From assembly GCA_003170275.1 (NCBI GenBank), contig PNAM01000049.1:1-64000 (forward strand): a stretch of 64,000 nt of DNA. The letters run 5' to 3'. Every line of letters starts with the position of its first letter. The stretch's first letter is position 1. The notes beneath the pieces were generated by a model. It was not told where the DNA came from and did no database searches. It saw only the letters and a program-made list of their open reading frames with translations. Source of the DNA: Myxococcales bacterium. GTDB taxonomy: Bacteria > Myxococcota_A > Polyangia > Palsa-1104. The translations under genes were made by a program, and so were the position numbers. This document shows positions 28,099 to 39,165 of the stretch, piece after piece.

Positions 28099-30422
28099 CG
28101 CGCGCGCGCGGCGGCCTCGCTCTGGGATTGGCCCTCCTGACACTCTCCTGCCAAGGCAGCAAGGACGCGCCGCCCGGGCCGCCGATCAAGACGTTCTTCA
28201 CGGCCCGGCGCACCGACTCGCGCTTCTACACCGCCAACCACATGCAGGCGTCGATCGAGATGCAGATCTCGGGCGAGCCATTCGCGCAGCTCCTCGGGCG
28301 CCAGCTCGGCGGCTTCAACCGCTTCAGCCGCACGCCCGATCTGTACGTGAATCCCGCCACCGGCGAGACCATCGTCGACACGCTCGGCTACGCCACCGCC
28401 ATCGAGTCGTACGAGTACTCCAAGCAGCCGATGAACAACCTGTCGTTCGAGTCGGGCGCGGGCGTGTCGGTCATGTTCGCGCCGCTGATCAACCCGGCCA
28501 ACCTGACCGGCGACGACGCGTTCAACCTGCTGGTCGATCGGCTGCAGCACCTGGCCGAGGTGAGCAACTCCGGCGGTCCGCCCGGCCGCAATTTCGTGGT
28601 CTCGCCGCCGCCGCTCGCCAACCCGCTCAACTTCTACGGCTGGCCCGGCTTCTGGCCGCAGTTCGCCGAGTACCGCTCGTTCGATCCGGCCATCACGCCG
28701 CCCGGCGGCGCCACGCGCGGCTGCACGTTCACCGGCGGCTATCTGGCGGCGTCGATGGGCGTGCAGGTGGTCGGCGATTACGAGTGCGGCTACAACGGGC
28801 TCAACCTGGCGATGCGCGATCAGCAGGTGGAGAAGGTGCTGGCGCCCGACGCGCTCGGCTACGCCACCTGGAAGCAGTCGCTGTGGGTGATCAACTACTG
28901 GCAGAACCTGCACGACGTGGCGAACAATCCCATCACCGTGGTCGCCGACGCCGATCTGCCGATGATCGGCGTGCCCGCCAACCAGGTGGTGGGCCAGTAC
29001 GCCGATCCGACCGATCCGACCGGCGTGCGGCTGCTCGACGGCGTGCCGGGCGTGTACCTGGGCGACATCACCATCGAGGGCTGGCAGGGGCTGGCGATGA
29101 TGGACGAGATCCACAACAAGGCGCAGCTCCTGCTCGGGAGCTTGACCACCGGCGACGGCGTGCAGCTGGGCGGGTTTGCCTCGACCAAAGAGGCGATCGA
29201 TTACGACGCGAGCGCGCCGCTGCGCTGGTGGCCCGAGGCGGTCGCGGTGACCGAGGTGGCGACGGCGCCGGCGGAGAACCTGGCCAACAAGTACTTCCCG
29301 CAGCCGACCACCTTCGCGATCCTGACGGCGTCGAGCCGGCTGCGCGATCTGAGCGCGCTGGCCGGCGGGTTCGGCACCTGGTTCGCGCTCACCGATTTCG
29401 CCAACCCGCAGGTGGGCGGGCAGCCCTCGTCGCGCGCGACCTTCGACGGCGATCCGCTGCCCGCCGACAACCAACTCCCCGACGGCGAGGACACTTCGCA
29501 CGATCGCGCGCTGGCGGTGATCAAGGTGGCGTTGATCAACCTCGATCGGCTGCACTTCGATGTGTCACACCAGGTGTTGGTCGATCGCGTGACCGTGCAG
29601 GGCGGGCAGGTGCAGCGCGGCACGACGGTCGACACGCACGACGCGGCGTACGCGATCGTCGGCATGCGGCAGGCGCTGCGCGCGATCTCGTCGACGCTCG
29701 CGCTCTACTCGAACGACACGCCGGACACCATCGGCGCGCCGACCCGGCTCGACGGCGCGAAGAGCGGGGCGCTCGCCGGGCGGGTGACGCAGCTCATTCG
29801 CGCGCAGGCCGATTTTCTCGCCGACAAGATCGTCGGCGCCGACGGCAGCGTCGCCAACTCGTACGATCTGGCGGCGGGCGCGCGCGACGGCTCGCCGACG
29901 CTGCTGCAGTCCGAGGCGGCCGCGATCCGCGGGCTGCTCGACGGATACCTGGCCACCAGCGATGAGCGCTACCGGCAGACCGCGGAGCGCGTGTATGCGG
30001 ATCTCGAGCGTCGCTTCTGGATGGAGGACGTGCGCGCGTTCCGCACCACCGCGGGCGTGGACGACCCGCTCACCTACACGCCGCTGCAGTTCGCCACGCT
30101 CGAGGGCGCGCTGCGCCAGTACTGGAAGCTGGTGGCGCGGCGCTCCGGGCAGGAGCGCGTGGCCAACGATCTGCTGGAGCGCTTCCGGCGCACCTTCAAG
30201 CTGGTGGTCAACGGCTGGGACGACGCCAACGCCGACGACGTGGTGCAGTACAAGGACGAGTGCACCGGCGCCGGGCTACAGATGGCCGAGCGCGCGCTCA
30301 CCGGCGAGCTGGCGCGGCCCGGCGACGAGGGCGATCGCGATCACGATTGCGTGCCCGAGATCTCGTCGGTGGGGCTGCCGTCGGCGCTGGCCGGCGAGAT
30401 CGTGCTCGAGCGACGGAAGTGA
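28095..30422 (+). CDS. Large lipoprotein of unknown function
   Basis: A 775-residue predicted lipoprotein (signal ARGGLALGLALLTLSC, Cys19). I recognise no family. The middle is rich in Trp, Tyr and Asn (NPLNFYGWPGFWPQFAEYRSF, WKQSLWVINYWQNLHD). The C-terminal third is helical and resembles an alpha-toroid (RGLLDGYLATSDERYRQTAERVYADLERRFW). A short acidic GDRDHDCVPE near the end recalls calcium loops. Few cysteines and no haem motif. GTG 28095 overlaps the cytochrome stop, with GGAGGG before it, and the stop overlaps the next GTG. It may be the substrate or scaffold of the neighbouring oxidase. Confidence 0.85.
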   Translation: MTRARGGLALGLALLTLSCQGSKDAPPGPPIKTFFTARRTDSRFYTANHMQASIEMQISGEPFAQLLGRQLGGFNRFSRTPDLYVNPATGETIVDTLGYATAIESYEYSKQPMNNLSFESGAGVSVMFAPLINPANLTGDDAFNLLVDRLQHLAEVSNSGGPPGRNFVVSPPPLANPLNFYGWPGFWPQFAEYRSFDPAITPPGGATRGCTFTGGYLAASMGVQVVGDYECGYNGLNLAMRDQQVEKVLAPDALGYATWKQSLWVINYWQNLHDVANNPITVVADADLPMIGVPANQVVGQYADPTDPTGVRLLDGVPGVYLGDITIEGWQGLAMMDEIHNKAQLLLGSLTTGDGVQLGGFASTKEAIDYDASAPLRWWPEAVAVTEVATAPAENLANKYFPQPTTFAILTASSRLRDLSALAGGFGTWFALTDFANPQVGGQPSSRATFDGDPLPADNQLPDGEDTSHDRALAVIKVALINLDRLHFDVSHQVLVDRVTVQGGQVQRGTTVDTHDAAYAIVGMRQALRAISSTLALYSNDTPDTIGAPTRLDGAKSGALAGRVTQLIRAQADFLADKIVGADGSVANSYDLAAGARDGSPTLLQSEAAAIRGLLDGYLATSDERYRQTAERVYADLERRFWMEDVRAFRTTAGVDDPLTYTPLQFATLEGALRQYWKLVARRSGQERVANDLLERFRRTFKLVVNGWDDANADDVVQYKDECTGAGLQMAERALTGELARPGDEGDRDHDCVPEISSVGLPSALAGEIVLERRK

Positions 30423-31804
30423 CGCGCGCGCGCGCGGCGGAGCTGCTCGCCGGCGTGGCGGTCGTGGCGGTGGGCGTGAGCCGGCTGTGGGCGCGCCCGC
30501 CGTGGCCCGACGACTACGACGCGATCGGGTTCGTCGCGGCGCTCGATCGCTTCGATCTGGCGGCGCTGCAACCGCACTTTCCGGGGTATCCGATCTACGT
30601 CGTGCTGGGCAAGCTCGCGCACCTCGCGCTGCCCGCGCTCGACGCGGCGACGTCGGTCTCGGCGGTCGCGTCGGCGTTCACCGCGGCGGGCCTCTACCGC
30701 ATCGGCCGAGCGCTCGGCGGTTCCGCGGCGGGCCTGGCTGCGATCGCGGTGTACGCAGCGGCGTTCCTGCCGTGGCTGCTCGGCTCGGCCGCGCTCTCCG
30801 ACGGGACCGCGGCGGCGTTCGCGGTGTGGAGCTTCGCGCTGTTGTGTGGCGACCGGCCGCGCTGGGCGGGCGGCGCGCTGCTGGTCGCGCTCCTCCTGGG
30901 CGTGCGCGCGAGCTACTGGCCGCTCGCGATCTCGTGGGCGGCGATCGTGCTCACCGACGGGCGCGCGACGCCTCGAGATCGCCTGCGCGCGGCCGCGGCG
31001 GGGGTGGCCGGCCTCGCGCTGTGGATGATCCCGTTCGTCGCCCGGGTCGGCGGGCGCCCGCTGTGGGCGATCGGTCGCACGCACCTGGCCGGCCACTTCC
31101 TCGCGTGGGGCGGCAGCGTCGCCACGCGCCCGGGTCTGGCCGCGCGCGGGTACGCGTTTGCGCGCGGGCTCGCGTACGACGGCTTCGCGCCGAACGGATG
31201 GCTGCTCGCCGCCGCCGCGCTGTTCGTCGCGCTCGCGTGGCGCGGCCGGCGCCCGACGCGTCGTGCGTGGATCGTAGCGGCGTGGCTGGTGTTGCCGTAC
31301 GCGCTGTGGGTGCTCTTCGGACAGAACGTGCTCGAGCAGCCGCGCCACCTGTTGCCGCTGGTGATCGCCGCCGGCCTGGTCGCCGGCCTGCTCCTCGGCG
31401 CGTCGCCGCTGTACGCGACCTTGTGCGTGCTGGTGCTCGGCGCGGCGTCGCTGCCGCTGTTGCGCGAGCGACGCGAGACACCGCCCGCCGCCGTCCAGGC
31501 CGTCGACTACGTGACGCGCACCTTCACCCCGCGCAACGTGGCGATCTTCGGCGGCCGATCGATGCGCTTCTTTCGCGGCTCGCCGTTCGTCACGCGCGAG
31601 CGCACCTGGCTGTCGGAGGTCGACGTCGAGCTCGAGCGCCTCGACGTGCTGCCGCCGAACCTGCTGGTCACGTCCGAGGTCGAGCCCGACCCGCGACGCG
31701 CGTCGCGGCTGGTGACGCTGGTGACGCTGTGTCGCGATCCACGGCTCGATCGCGCGCAGTCGTGCTTGACCCTCTCGTCGTATAGAATCGGGGCCTTCAG
31801 ATGA
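30419..31804 (+). CDS. Multi-pass GT-C-like membrane protein
   Basis: A 461-residue integral membrane protein with about ten helices. The first periplasmic loop carries an acidic pair (PDDYDAIGF) followed by HFPGYPIYVVLGKLAH, the arrangement of GT-C (GT39/87-like) glycosyltransferases that use polyprenyl-phosphate sugars. The C-terminal 90 residues are soluble. A sugar transferase acting on the neighbouring lipoprotein is inference. Coupled on both sides by 4-base overlaps (GTGA and ATGA). Confidence 0.75.
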   Translation: MTRARAAELLAGVAVVAVGVSRLWARPPWPDDYDAIGFVAALDRFDLAALQPHFPGYPIYVVLGKLAHLALPALDAATSVSAVASAFTAAGLYRIGRALGGSAAGLAAIAVYAAAFLPWLLGSAALSDGTAAAFAVWSFALLCGDRPRWAGGALLVALLLGVRASYWPLAISWAAIVLTDGRATPRDRLRAAAAGVAGLALWMIPFVARVGGRPLWAIGRTHLAGHFLAWGGSVATRPGLAARGYAFARGLAYDGFAPNGWLLAAAALFVALAWRGRRPTRRAWIVAAWLVLPYALWVLFGQNVLEQPRHLLPLVIAAGLVAGLLLGASPLYATLCVLVLGAASLPLLRERRETPPAAVQAVDYVTRTFTPRNVAIFGGRSMRFFRGSPFVTRERTWLSEVDVELERLDVLPPNLLVTSEVEPDPRRASRLVTLVTLCRDPRLDRAQSCLTLSSYRIGAFR

Positions 31805-33753
31805 AGCGCGCCGTCTTCTTGCTGTCGATGTGCCTGACCGGCTGCAACGCCGCGGGGCCACCGGCGCCGGTCGCGCCGCTGCCGAGCGTGTCGTCGACGA
31901 TCGCGCTGAGCGCCGACGACCGCGCGCTGTGGGTGGTGAACCCCGACGCCGATTCGGTCTCGGTGATCGATCCGGTCACACGCGCGCTCAAGACCGAGAT
32001 CTTGTTGGCCGCGGCGCGCCCGGTCCCCGATCCCACCACCGGCCGATTCGAGCCGACGGTCAAGCCGCGCGCGCTGGCCATTCTCCCGGCGGGCAACAAG
32101 GTGTACGTGGCCGGGCAGACCGCCAACCGGGTGTTCGTGATCGACGCGCAGACGTTCGCGGTGCTCGGCTCGATCCCGGTCGGCGCCGAGCCCACCGGCG
32201 TGGTCGCCTCGCCCGACGGGCACGCGGTGTACGTGGTCTCGCACGAAGCCGCCGAGGTCGCGCAGCTCGATCCGCGCGCCGACACGGTGACCGCGACGCT
32301 GAAGGTGGGCGAGCATCCGTGGGGAGCGGGCGTCAGCGCTGACGGCGCATCATTATATGTGTCGCAGTTCCTGATCGCGCCCGGCGTGACCGTGATCGAC
32401 ACCGCGACCTTCACCACTCGCAACACGGTCGAGCTCGCCGAGCAGCCGCCGGACCAGGCCAACGGCAAGCTCGCTCCCAACGGGCTGGCGCGCGGCGTGT
32501 ATGCGGCGGTGCCGCGGCCGGTGGGTGGCGACGTGTGGCTGCCGCACCTCTTGCTGGCGGTCAAGACGCCCGAGCCCGATCTCGATTTCCAGTCGACGGT
32601 GTTCCCCACCATCTCCACGCTCGCCGCCGACGGCAAGGCCGAGGCCAAGCGCCTGCTGTTCCAGCCGCTCGATCCGCCCGGGATCGCGGGCTCGTTCACC
32701 GACGTGGTGTCCGGGCCGCGCGCGATCGCCTTCACGCCCGACGGGCGGCTCGCCCTGGTGGCGATGTCGCAGAGCGAAGACGTGATGGTGTTCGACGGCG
32801 CGACCGGGTTCGAGACCAGTCTGGTGCGTCCGTTGCCGTCGGCGTTCCTCGAGGGGATCGCGGTCGATCACGCCGGCGCGCACGCCTACGTGGATGGCCG
32901 CAACACCCATGACGTCACCGTGCTGGCCATCCAACCGAACGATCCGATCGCGCCGGCCACCGTCGACGGCGCGAGCATCGAGCGCTACGCGGCCGCCGAT
33001 CCCATGCCCGCCAACCTGCGCCTCGGCCAGCGGCTGTTCTACACCGCCAACTCGGCCGCGTTCCCGATCACGCGGAACTTCTGGGTGGCCTGCTCGTCGT
33101 GCCACCTGGAAGGCCAGACCGATGCGGTCACCTGGCAGTTCACCGTCGGGCCGCGCGACACGCCGTCGAACGCCGGCGGGCCGATCAACACCGGGTTCCT
33201 CTTGCGCCAGGCGCTGCGCGACAGCGTGGTCGAGTACGACACCACCATCGACATCGAGCAGGGCGGCACCTACCACCGCGACGACGCCTTGCAGCTGCCG
33301 CAGCTCGAGGCGCTGCGCGACTTCGTCAACCTGGCCATTCCGTTCCCGCAGAATCCCAACGTATCGCCCGCCGGCCCGACGACCGATCAGGCGCGCGGCG
33401 GCGTGCTGTTCAGCGCGATCTGCGCGACCTGCCACGCGGGGCCGTACTTCACCGATTCGGGCGCCGGCAACCCGACGCTCGATCTGGCGGGGACCATCCT
33501 CTTGCACAACGTCGGCACCTGCGTCACCGCCGGGACGTTCGTCGATCAGCCGGCGCCCGACGAGGTGATCGGCAAGATGCACACCGCCTGCGACTTCGAC
33601 ACGCCGACGCTGCGCGGCGTGTTCGCCACCGCGCCCTACTTCCACGACGGCAGCGCGGCGACCTTGCGGGCGGTGGTCGATCGGCTGCCCTTCTCGACCG
33701 CCCTCAGCGACGACGACAAACAGGCGCTGGTGGCCTACCTGCACACCCTCTGA
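31801..33753 (+). CDS. YVTN beta-propeller fused to di-haem peroxidase (MauG/CcpA-like) lipoprotein
   Basis: A 650-residue predicted lipoprotein (lipobox LTGC, Cys15). Residues about 30-385 are YVTN-type propeller blades (LWVVNPDADSVSVIDP, KVYVAGQTANRVFVID, AVYVVSHEAAEVAQLD). Residues 390-650 are a di-haem peroxidase-like domain with C431-S-S-C-H435 and C541-A-T-C-H545, plus FDTPTLRGVFATAPYFHDG. MauG-type enzymes oxidise proteins or small molecules at high-valent haem. It is the last of the coupled cluster. The likely electron donor is the cytochrome encoded first in the cluster. Confidence 0.9.
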   Translation: MKRAVFLLSMCLTGCNAAGPPAPVAPLPSVSSTIALSADDRALWVVNPDADSVSVIDPVTRALKTEILLAAARPVPDPTTGRFEPTVKPRALAILPAGNKVYVAGQTANRVFVIDAQTFAVLGSIPVGAEPTGVVASPDGHAVYVVSHEAAEVAQLDPRADTVTATLKVGEHPWGAGVSADGASLYVSQFLIAPGVTVIDTATFTTRNTVELAEQPPDQANGKLAPNGLARGVYAAVPRPVGGDVWLPHLLLAVKTPEPDLDFQSTVFPTISTLAADGKAEAKRLLFQPLDPPGIAGSFTDVVSGPRAIAFTPDGRLALVAMSQSEDVMVFDGATGFETSLVRPLPSAFLEGIAVDHAGAHAYVDGRNTHDVTVLAIQPNDPIAPATVDGASIERYAAADPMPANLRLGQRLFYTANSAAFPITRNFWVACSSCHLEGQTDAVTWQFTVGPRDTPSNAGGPINTGFLLRQALRDSVVEYDTTIDIEQGGTYHRDDALQLPQLEALRDFVNLAIPFPQNPNVSPAGPTTDQARGGVLFSAICATCHAGPYFTDSGAGNPTLDLAGTILLHNVGTCVTAGTFVDQPAPDEVIGKMHTACDFDTPTLRGVFATAPYFHDGSAATLRAVVDRLPFSTALSDDDKQALVAYLHTL

Positions 33754-33764
33754 TGAATATTCAT
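33753..33764. promoter_or_regulatory. 12-bp AT-rich palindrome before the Mpo1-like gene
   Basis: ATGAATATTCAT is perfectly self-complementary and starts at the last base of the preceding stop codon. It lies 19 bases upstream of the TAGGGT box at 33784-33789. It is a candidate operator; the regulator is unknown. Confidence 0.35.
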
Positions 33765-33783
33765 TCCGCTTGGGGTAGGTTGG

Positions 33784-33807
33784 TAGGGTACGGCTGCAAC
33801 GTAGGAG
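33784..33807 (+). promoter_or_regulatory. -10 box and ribosome site of the Mpo1-like gene
   Basis: TAGGGT (33784-33789) followed by AGGAG (33803-33807), six bases before the ATG. The expected leader is about 18 bases, so this gene has a conventional short leader. Confidence 0.4.
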
Positions 33808-33813
33808 ACGCAC

Positions 33814-34173
33814 ATGCCCGCGGGTGAAGAGCGCATCGAGACCTTCGAAGAGTTCTGGAAGTTCTACGTCGGCGAGCATCAGCATCCGCTGAACCGCACG
33901 CTGCACTTCATCGGCTCGAGCTGCGGCCTGGCCACCGCCGTCGGCGCGCTCGCCACCGGCCAGCTGTGGCTGCTCCCGGCCGCGCCGCTGATGGGCTACG
34001 CCGCCGCCTGGACCGGCCACTTCTTCGTCGAGCACAACAAGCCCGCGTCGTTCAAGTACCCGCTGTGGTCGTTCAGGGCCGACTGGGTCATGTGGTACAA
34101 GATCCTCACCGGCACCATGACCGACGAAGTCCGTCGCATCTGCGGCACCGCCGACTCCCTCCACGCCCTCTAG
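33814..34173 (+). CDS. Mpo1-like / DUF962 membrane protein
   Basis: A 119-residue protein of the DUF962 (yeast Mpo1/YGL010w) family. Family marks are EFWKFYVGEHQHPLNRTLHFIGS, the central hydrophobic pair of helices, and GHFFVEHNKPASFKYPLWSFRADWVMW. The eukaryotic relative is an iron-dependent dioxygenase in fatty-acid alpha-oxidation; its histidines are in the regions conserved here. The bacterial substrate is unknown. It shares its stop (CTAG) with the convergent ABC transporter gene. Confidence 0.88.
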   Translation: MPAGEERIETFEEFWKFYVGEHQHPLNRTLHFIGSSCGLATAVGALATGQLWLLPAAPLMGYAAAWTGHFFVEHNKPASFKYPLWSFRADWVMWYKILTGTMTDEVRRICGTADSLHAL

Positions 34174-35954
34174 TTCAGGACTTCGTTGGACGGGCCGGGG
34201 TGGGTGTCCTCGGTCGGGACCGCGGCGGAGCCGAACTGTTCGTCGACCAGGCGCGCGTACATGCCGTTGCGGCGGTAGAGCTCGACGTGGGTGCCGCGCT
34301 CGACGATGCGGCCGCCGTCGACGACCAGGATCTGATCGGCCTGCAGCACCGTCGACAGCCGGTGGGCGATGGCGATGGTGGTGCGGCCCCTGACCAGCGG
34401 CTCGAGCGCCGCCTGGATCAGGCGCTCCGATGCGGTGTCGAGCGCCGAGGTGGCCTCGTCGAGGATCACGATCGGCGCGTCCTTCAAGATCACGCGCGCG
34501 ATCGCCAGGCGCTGCCGCTCGCCGCCCGACAGCTTGTAGCCGCGCTCGCCCACCACCGTGTCGTAACCGCCCGGCAGCTGCCGGATGCGCTCGTGGATCT
34601 GCGCCGCCTGCGCCGCCTCGTAGATCTCCTCGTCGGTGGCGCTCGGCCGCGCGTAGCGTAGGTTCTCGCGCACCGTCGCGTGGAACAGGAACGTCTCCTG
34701 CGTCACCACGCCGACCGCCTCGCTGAGGGACGCCAGGGTCACCTCGCGCACGTCCTGCCCGTCGAGCCGCACCTGCCCGGCGGTCACGTCGTACAGCCGC
34801 GGGATCAGGTACGTGATGGTGGTCTTGCCCGCGCCCGACGGGCCGACCAGCGCAGTCAGCTCGCCCTTGCGCGCGGTGAACGACACCTTTTGCAGCGCCT
34901 CCTGCGCGCCCTTGTAGGCGAAGCTCACGCGATCGAACACCAGCTCGCCGCGCTCGAGCTGCAGCGGCCGCGCGCCCGGACGATCCTCGATCTCCGCCTG
35001 CAGATCCATGTACTCGAAGATTCGCTCGAACAGCGCCAGCGCCCCCTGGATCTGCACCTGCACGCCGAACAGCCGCCCGAGCGGCAGGAACAGCCGGTTC
35101 TGCAAGGTCACGAACGCCACGATGCTGCCCAGCGTCATCGCCCCGGTCGCAACCGATCGCCCGCCCATGTAGTAGATGATGGCCGGCGCCACTGCCCAGA
35201 ACGTCTGAATGGTCACCCAGAAGAGCTGCCCCAGCATCGCGCGGCGCATCTCGAGATCGAGCAGCGTGCGGCTCATCGCGGTGAAGCGCCCGATCTCGCG
35301 CTGCTGCCGCCCGAAGGTCTTGGTCAAGAGCGCGCCCGACACGCTCAGCGTCTCCTCCATCATCGAGGACAGATCGGCGACGCGCGCCTGCGCCTCCTTC
35401 GACAGCCGCCGTCGCACCGCGCCCGCCTTGCGCGTCGGGTAGACGAACAGCGGCAGCATCGCCAGGCAGATCAGCGTCAGCTTCCAGTCCAGCGCGAACA
35501 TCAGCGCCAGCGTGGTCAGCGTCATGATCGCGTCGTTGAGGATCTGGCTGGCGGTCGAGGTCACCAGCTCCTGCACGCCCGACACGTCGGCGGTGATGCG
35601 CGACAAGATCTCGCCGGTGCGCGTCTCGGTGAAGAAGCGCAGCGCCATCCGCTGCAGGTGCGCGTACAGGTTGGTGCGCAGATCGAACATCACGCGCTGC
35701 CCGACCATGGTCGTCTGCCAGGTCTCGAAGGTGTCGATCGCGCCGGAGAGCAGCGTCACCGCCACCATCCCGCTGGCGAGGATGGCGAGCAGCTTGAGAT
35801 CGCGCGCGGGCAGCGCACGGTCGATGATCTGCCGCACAATGAGCGGGTTGAGCAGGCCGAGCGTGGCGGTGCCGACGATGGTCGCGGCGACCACGATGCC
35901 GCGCTTCCAGTACGGCCGGAAGCACCCCACGACCCGGCGGGAGATCGACTTCAT
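34170..35954 (-). CDS. ABC exporter, fused permease and ATPase (MsbA type)
   Basis: A 594-residue half-transporter that works as a homodimer. The N-terminal six-helix domain (about 10-320) is followed by an ATPase with Walker A GPSGAGKTT, Q-loop TQETFLF, signature LSGGERQR, Walker B IVILDEATSALD and switch His in AIAHRLS. It is of the lipid/drug exporter group. ATG 35954 has GGAG three bases upstream. A TTG 39 bases earlier overlaps a TATGGT -10 box and was rejected. Confidence 0.92.
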   Translation of the reverse strand: MKSISRRVVGCFRPYWKRGIVVAATIVGTATLGLLNPLIVRQIIDRALPARDLKLLAILASGMVAVTLLSGAIDTFETWQTTMVGQRVMFDLRTNLYAHLQRMALRFFTETRTGEILSRITADVSGVQELVTSTASQILNDAIMTLTTLALMFALDWKLTLICLAMLPLFVYPTRKAGAVRRRLSKEAQARVADLSSMMEETLSVSGALLTKTFGRQQREIGRFTAMSRTLLDLEMRRAMLGQLFWVTIQTFWAVAPAIIYYMGGRSVATGAMTLGSIVAFVTLQNRLFLPLGRLFGVQVQIQGALALFERIFEYMDLQAEIEDRPGARPLQLERGELVFDRVSFAYKGAQEALQKVSFTARKGELTALVGPSGAGKTTITYLIPRLYDVTAGQVRLDGQDVREVTLASLSEAVGVVTQETFLFHATVRENLRYARPSATDEEIYEAAQAAQIHERIRQLPGGYDTVVGERGYKLSGGERQRLAIARVILKDAPIVILDEATSALDTASERLIQAALEPLVRGRTTIAIAHRLSTVLQADQILVVDGGRIVERGTHVELYRRNGMYARLVDEQFGSAAVPTEDTHPGPSNEVLN

Positions 35955-35992
35955 GTGCTCCGTAAGGATGGGCGGCGCCCGCGCCGGTGACA

Positions 35993-35998
35993 ACCATA
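35993..35998 (-). promoter_or_regulatory. -10 box of the ABC exporter
   Basis: TATGGT on the minus strand, 38 bases before ATG 35954. The leader of about 30 bases contains GGAG. Confidence 0.35.
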
Positions 35999-36033
35999 AC
36001 CGGAACCGTGCCTCAGATCGGTAACGAGTACGG

Positions 36034-36390
36034 CTAGTTGGCGTCGTGATTGGCGGCCGGAAGGCCGATCGAGCCTTTGCACATGTTCATCGTGCAGGCA
36101 AAGCCGAGCGGTCCCGACGGTGGCATGGTCACCGCGACCTCGATCGGCTTGTCCCTGGGCACGGTGACCGCCTCGGTCGCGCCGGCGATCACGATCTTGT
36201 TGCAGCAGCCCATGAAGCCGGAGGGCTTGAACACCAGCACCAGCTTTTCGCCCGGCTGAGCGGCCATTCCCGCCGGATGATAGCCGTCGCCGGTGACGGT
36301 GATCTCGACCCGGCGTCCCTCGTTTGCCTTTTGTTTCTCGGCGCAACCGACGCTGCACAACACGGCGAACAGCAAGAGCACGGTCTTCAT
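36034..36390 (-). CDS. Cupredoxin-like lipoprotein
   Basis: A 118-residue predicted lipoprotein (KTVLLLFAVLCSVGC, Cys16) with a single cupredoxin-type domain. Likely copper ligands are the His in TGDGYHPAG and the FACTMNMCKG segment near the C-terminus, as in small plastocyanin-like proteins and those linked to copper transport. A CC pair lies in SGFMGCCNK. It sits 8 bases after the ClC gene on the same strand and is probably the third gene of the hemF operon. Confidence 0.82.
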   Translation of the reverse strand: MKTVLLLFAVLCSVGCAEKQKANEGRRVEITVTGDGYHPAGMAAQPGEKLVLVFKPSGFMGCCNKIVIAGATEAVTVPRDKPIEVAVTMPPSGPLGFACTMNMCKGSIGLPAANHDAN

Positions 36391-36398
36391 GCGAACCC

Positions 36399-38241
<1,843 letters not shown>

Positions 38242-38249
<8 letters not shown>

Positions 38250-39138
38250 CGGTCTGGTCGAGCTGCAACCAATCCTGCGGCTTGAGCCACCCTGCCAGAA
38301 GCGCTTCCCGCGAGCCGGGTGAAAAGCGCGGGTCGTACTCCCAGCGCACCAGCGGCGGCAGCGACATCAAGATCGATTCCACGCGCCCGTCGGTCTTGAG
38401 GCCGAACGTGGTGCCGCGATCGTAGAGCAGGTTGAACTCGACGTAGCGCCCGCGGCGCAAGAGCTGAAAGTTGCGCTCGCGCTCGCCGAACGGCAGCTCG
38501 CGGCGGCGTCGCACGATCGGCAGGTAGGCGTCGAGGAACGCGTCGCCCGCGTCGCGCACGAACGCGAAGTCCTTGTCGTTGTCGCGCTGCAGGTAGTCGA
38601 AGAAGATGCCGCCCACCCCGCGCGTCTCCTGGCGGTGCGGCAGGAAGAAGTACTCGTCGCACCACTTCTTGAAGCGCGCGTAGAACGCCGGATCGTGCCG
38701 ATCGCACACGTCCTTCCAGGCGCGATGGAAGTGCACCACGTCTTCGCGCTCGGGATAGTACGGCGTCAGGTCCGAGCCGCCGCCAAACCACAGCGCCCAG
38801 CCGCGGCGCAGGCAGCGGAAGTTGGCGTGCACCGTCGGCACCATCGGGCTCTTCGGGTGCAGCACCAGCGACATGCCGGCGGCGAAGAAGTCCAGCCCGT
38901 CGCCGGGCAGCCCGGCGGCGAAGTCGGGGTTGAGCTTACCGTGCACCGACGAGGTGTTGACGCCCGCCTTCTCGAACACGTCGCCGTCGGCGAGCACGCG
39001 TGAGACCCCGCCGCCGCCGCCCGCGCGCGTCCAGCTGTCGGTCTTGAACAGGCCGGTGCCGTCTTCGGCCTCGATCGCCTTGCAGATCTGATCTTGCAGG
39101 GTGCGGAAGTACTCGTCGGCCTTCTGCTCGACGGACAT
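38242..39138 (-). CDS. hemF: Aerobic coproporphyrinogen III oxidase
   Basis: A 298-residue enzyme that makes protoporphyrinogen IX from coproporphyrinogen III with oxygen in haem synthesis. Family blocks are WTRAGGGGGVSRVLADGDVFEKAGVN, VPTVHANFRC, WFGGGSDLTPYY, HRQETRGVGGIFFDYL and GRYVEFNLLYDRGTTFGL. First gene of a hemF-ClC-cupredoxin operon. The ATG lies six bases after a TATAGT box. Confidence 0.96.
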
Positions 39139-39144
39139 GTCGTT

Positions 39145-39159
39145 ACTATATGATACGAT
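39145..39159. promoter_or_regulatory. Divergent -10 region: hemF (minus) and metallo-hydrolase (plus)
   Basis: On the minus strand TATAGT (39150-39145) is six bases before the hemF ATG. On the plus strand TATGAT (39149-39154) or TACGAT (39154-39159) lies 11 or 6 bases before ATG 39166. The two -10 elements touch or overlap within a 27-base gap. Confidence 0.5.
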
Positions 39160-39165
39160 CGCATC

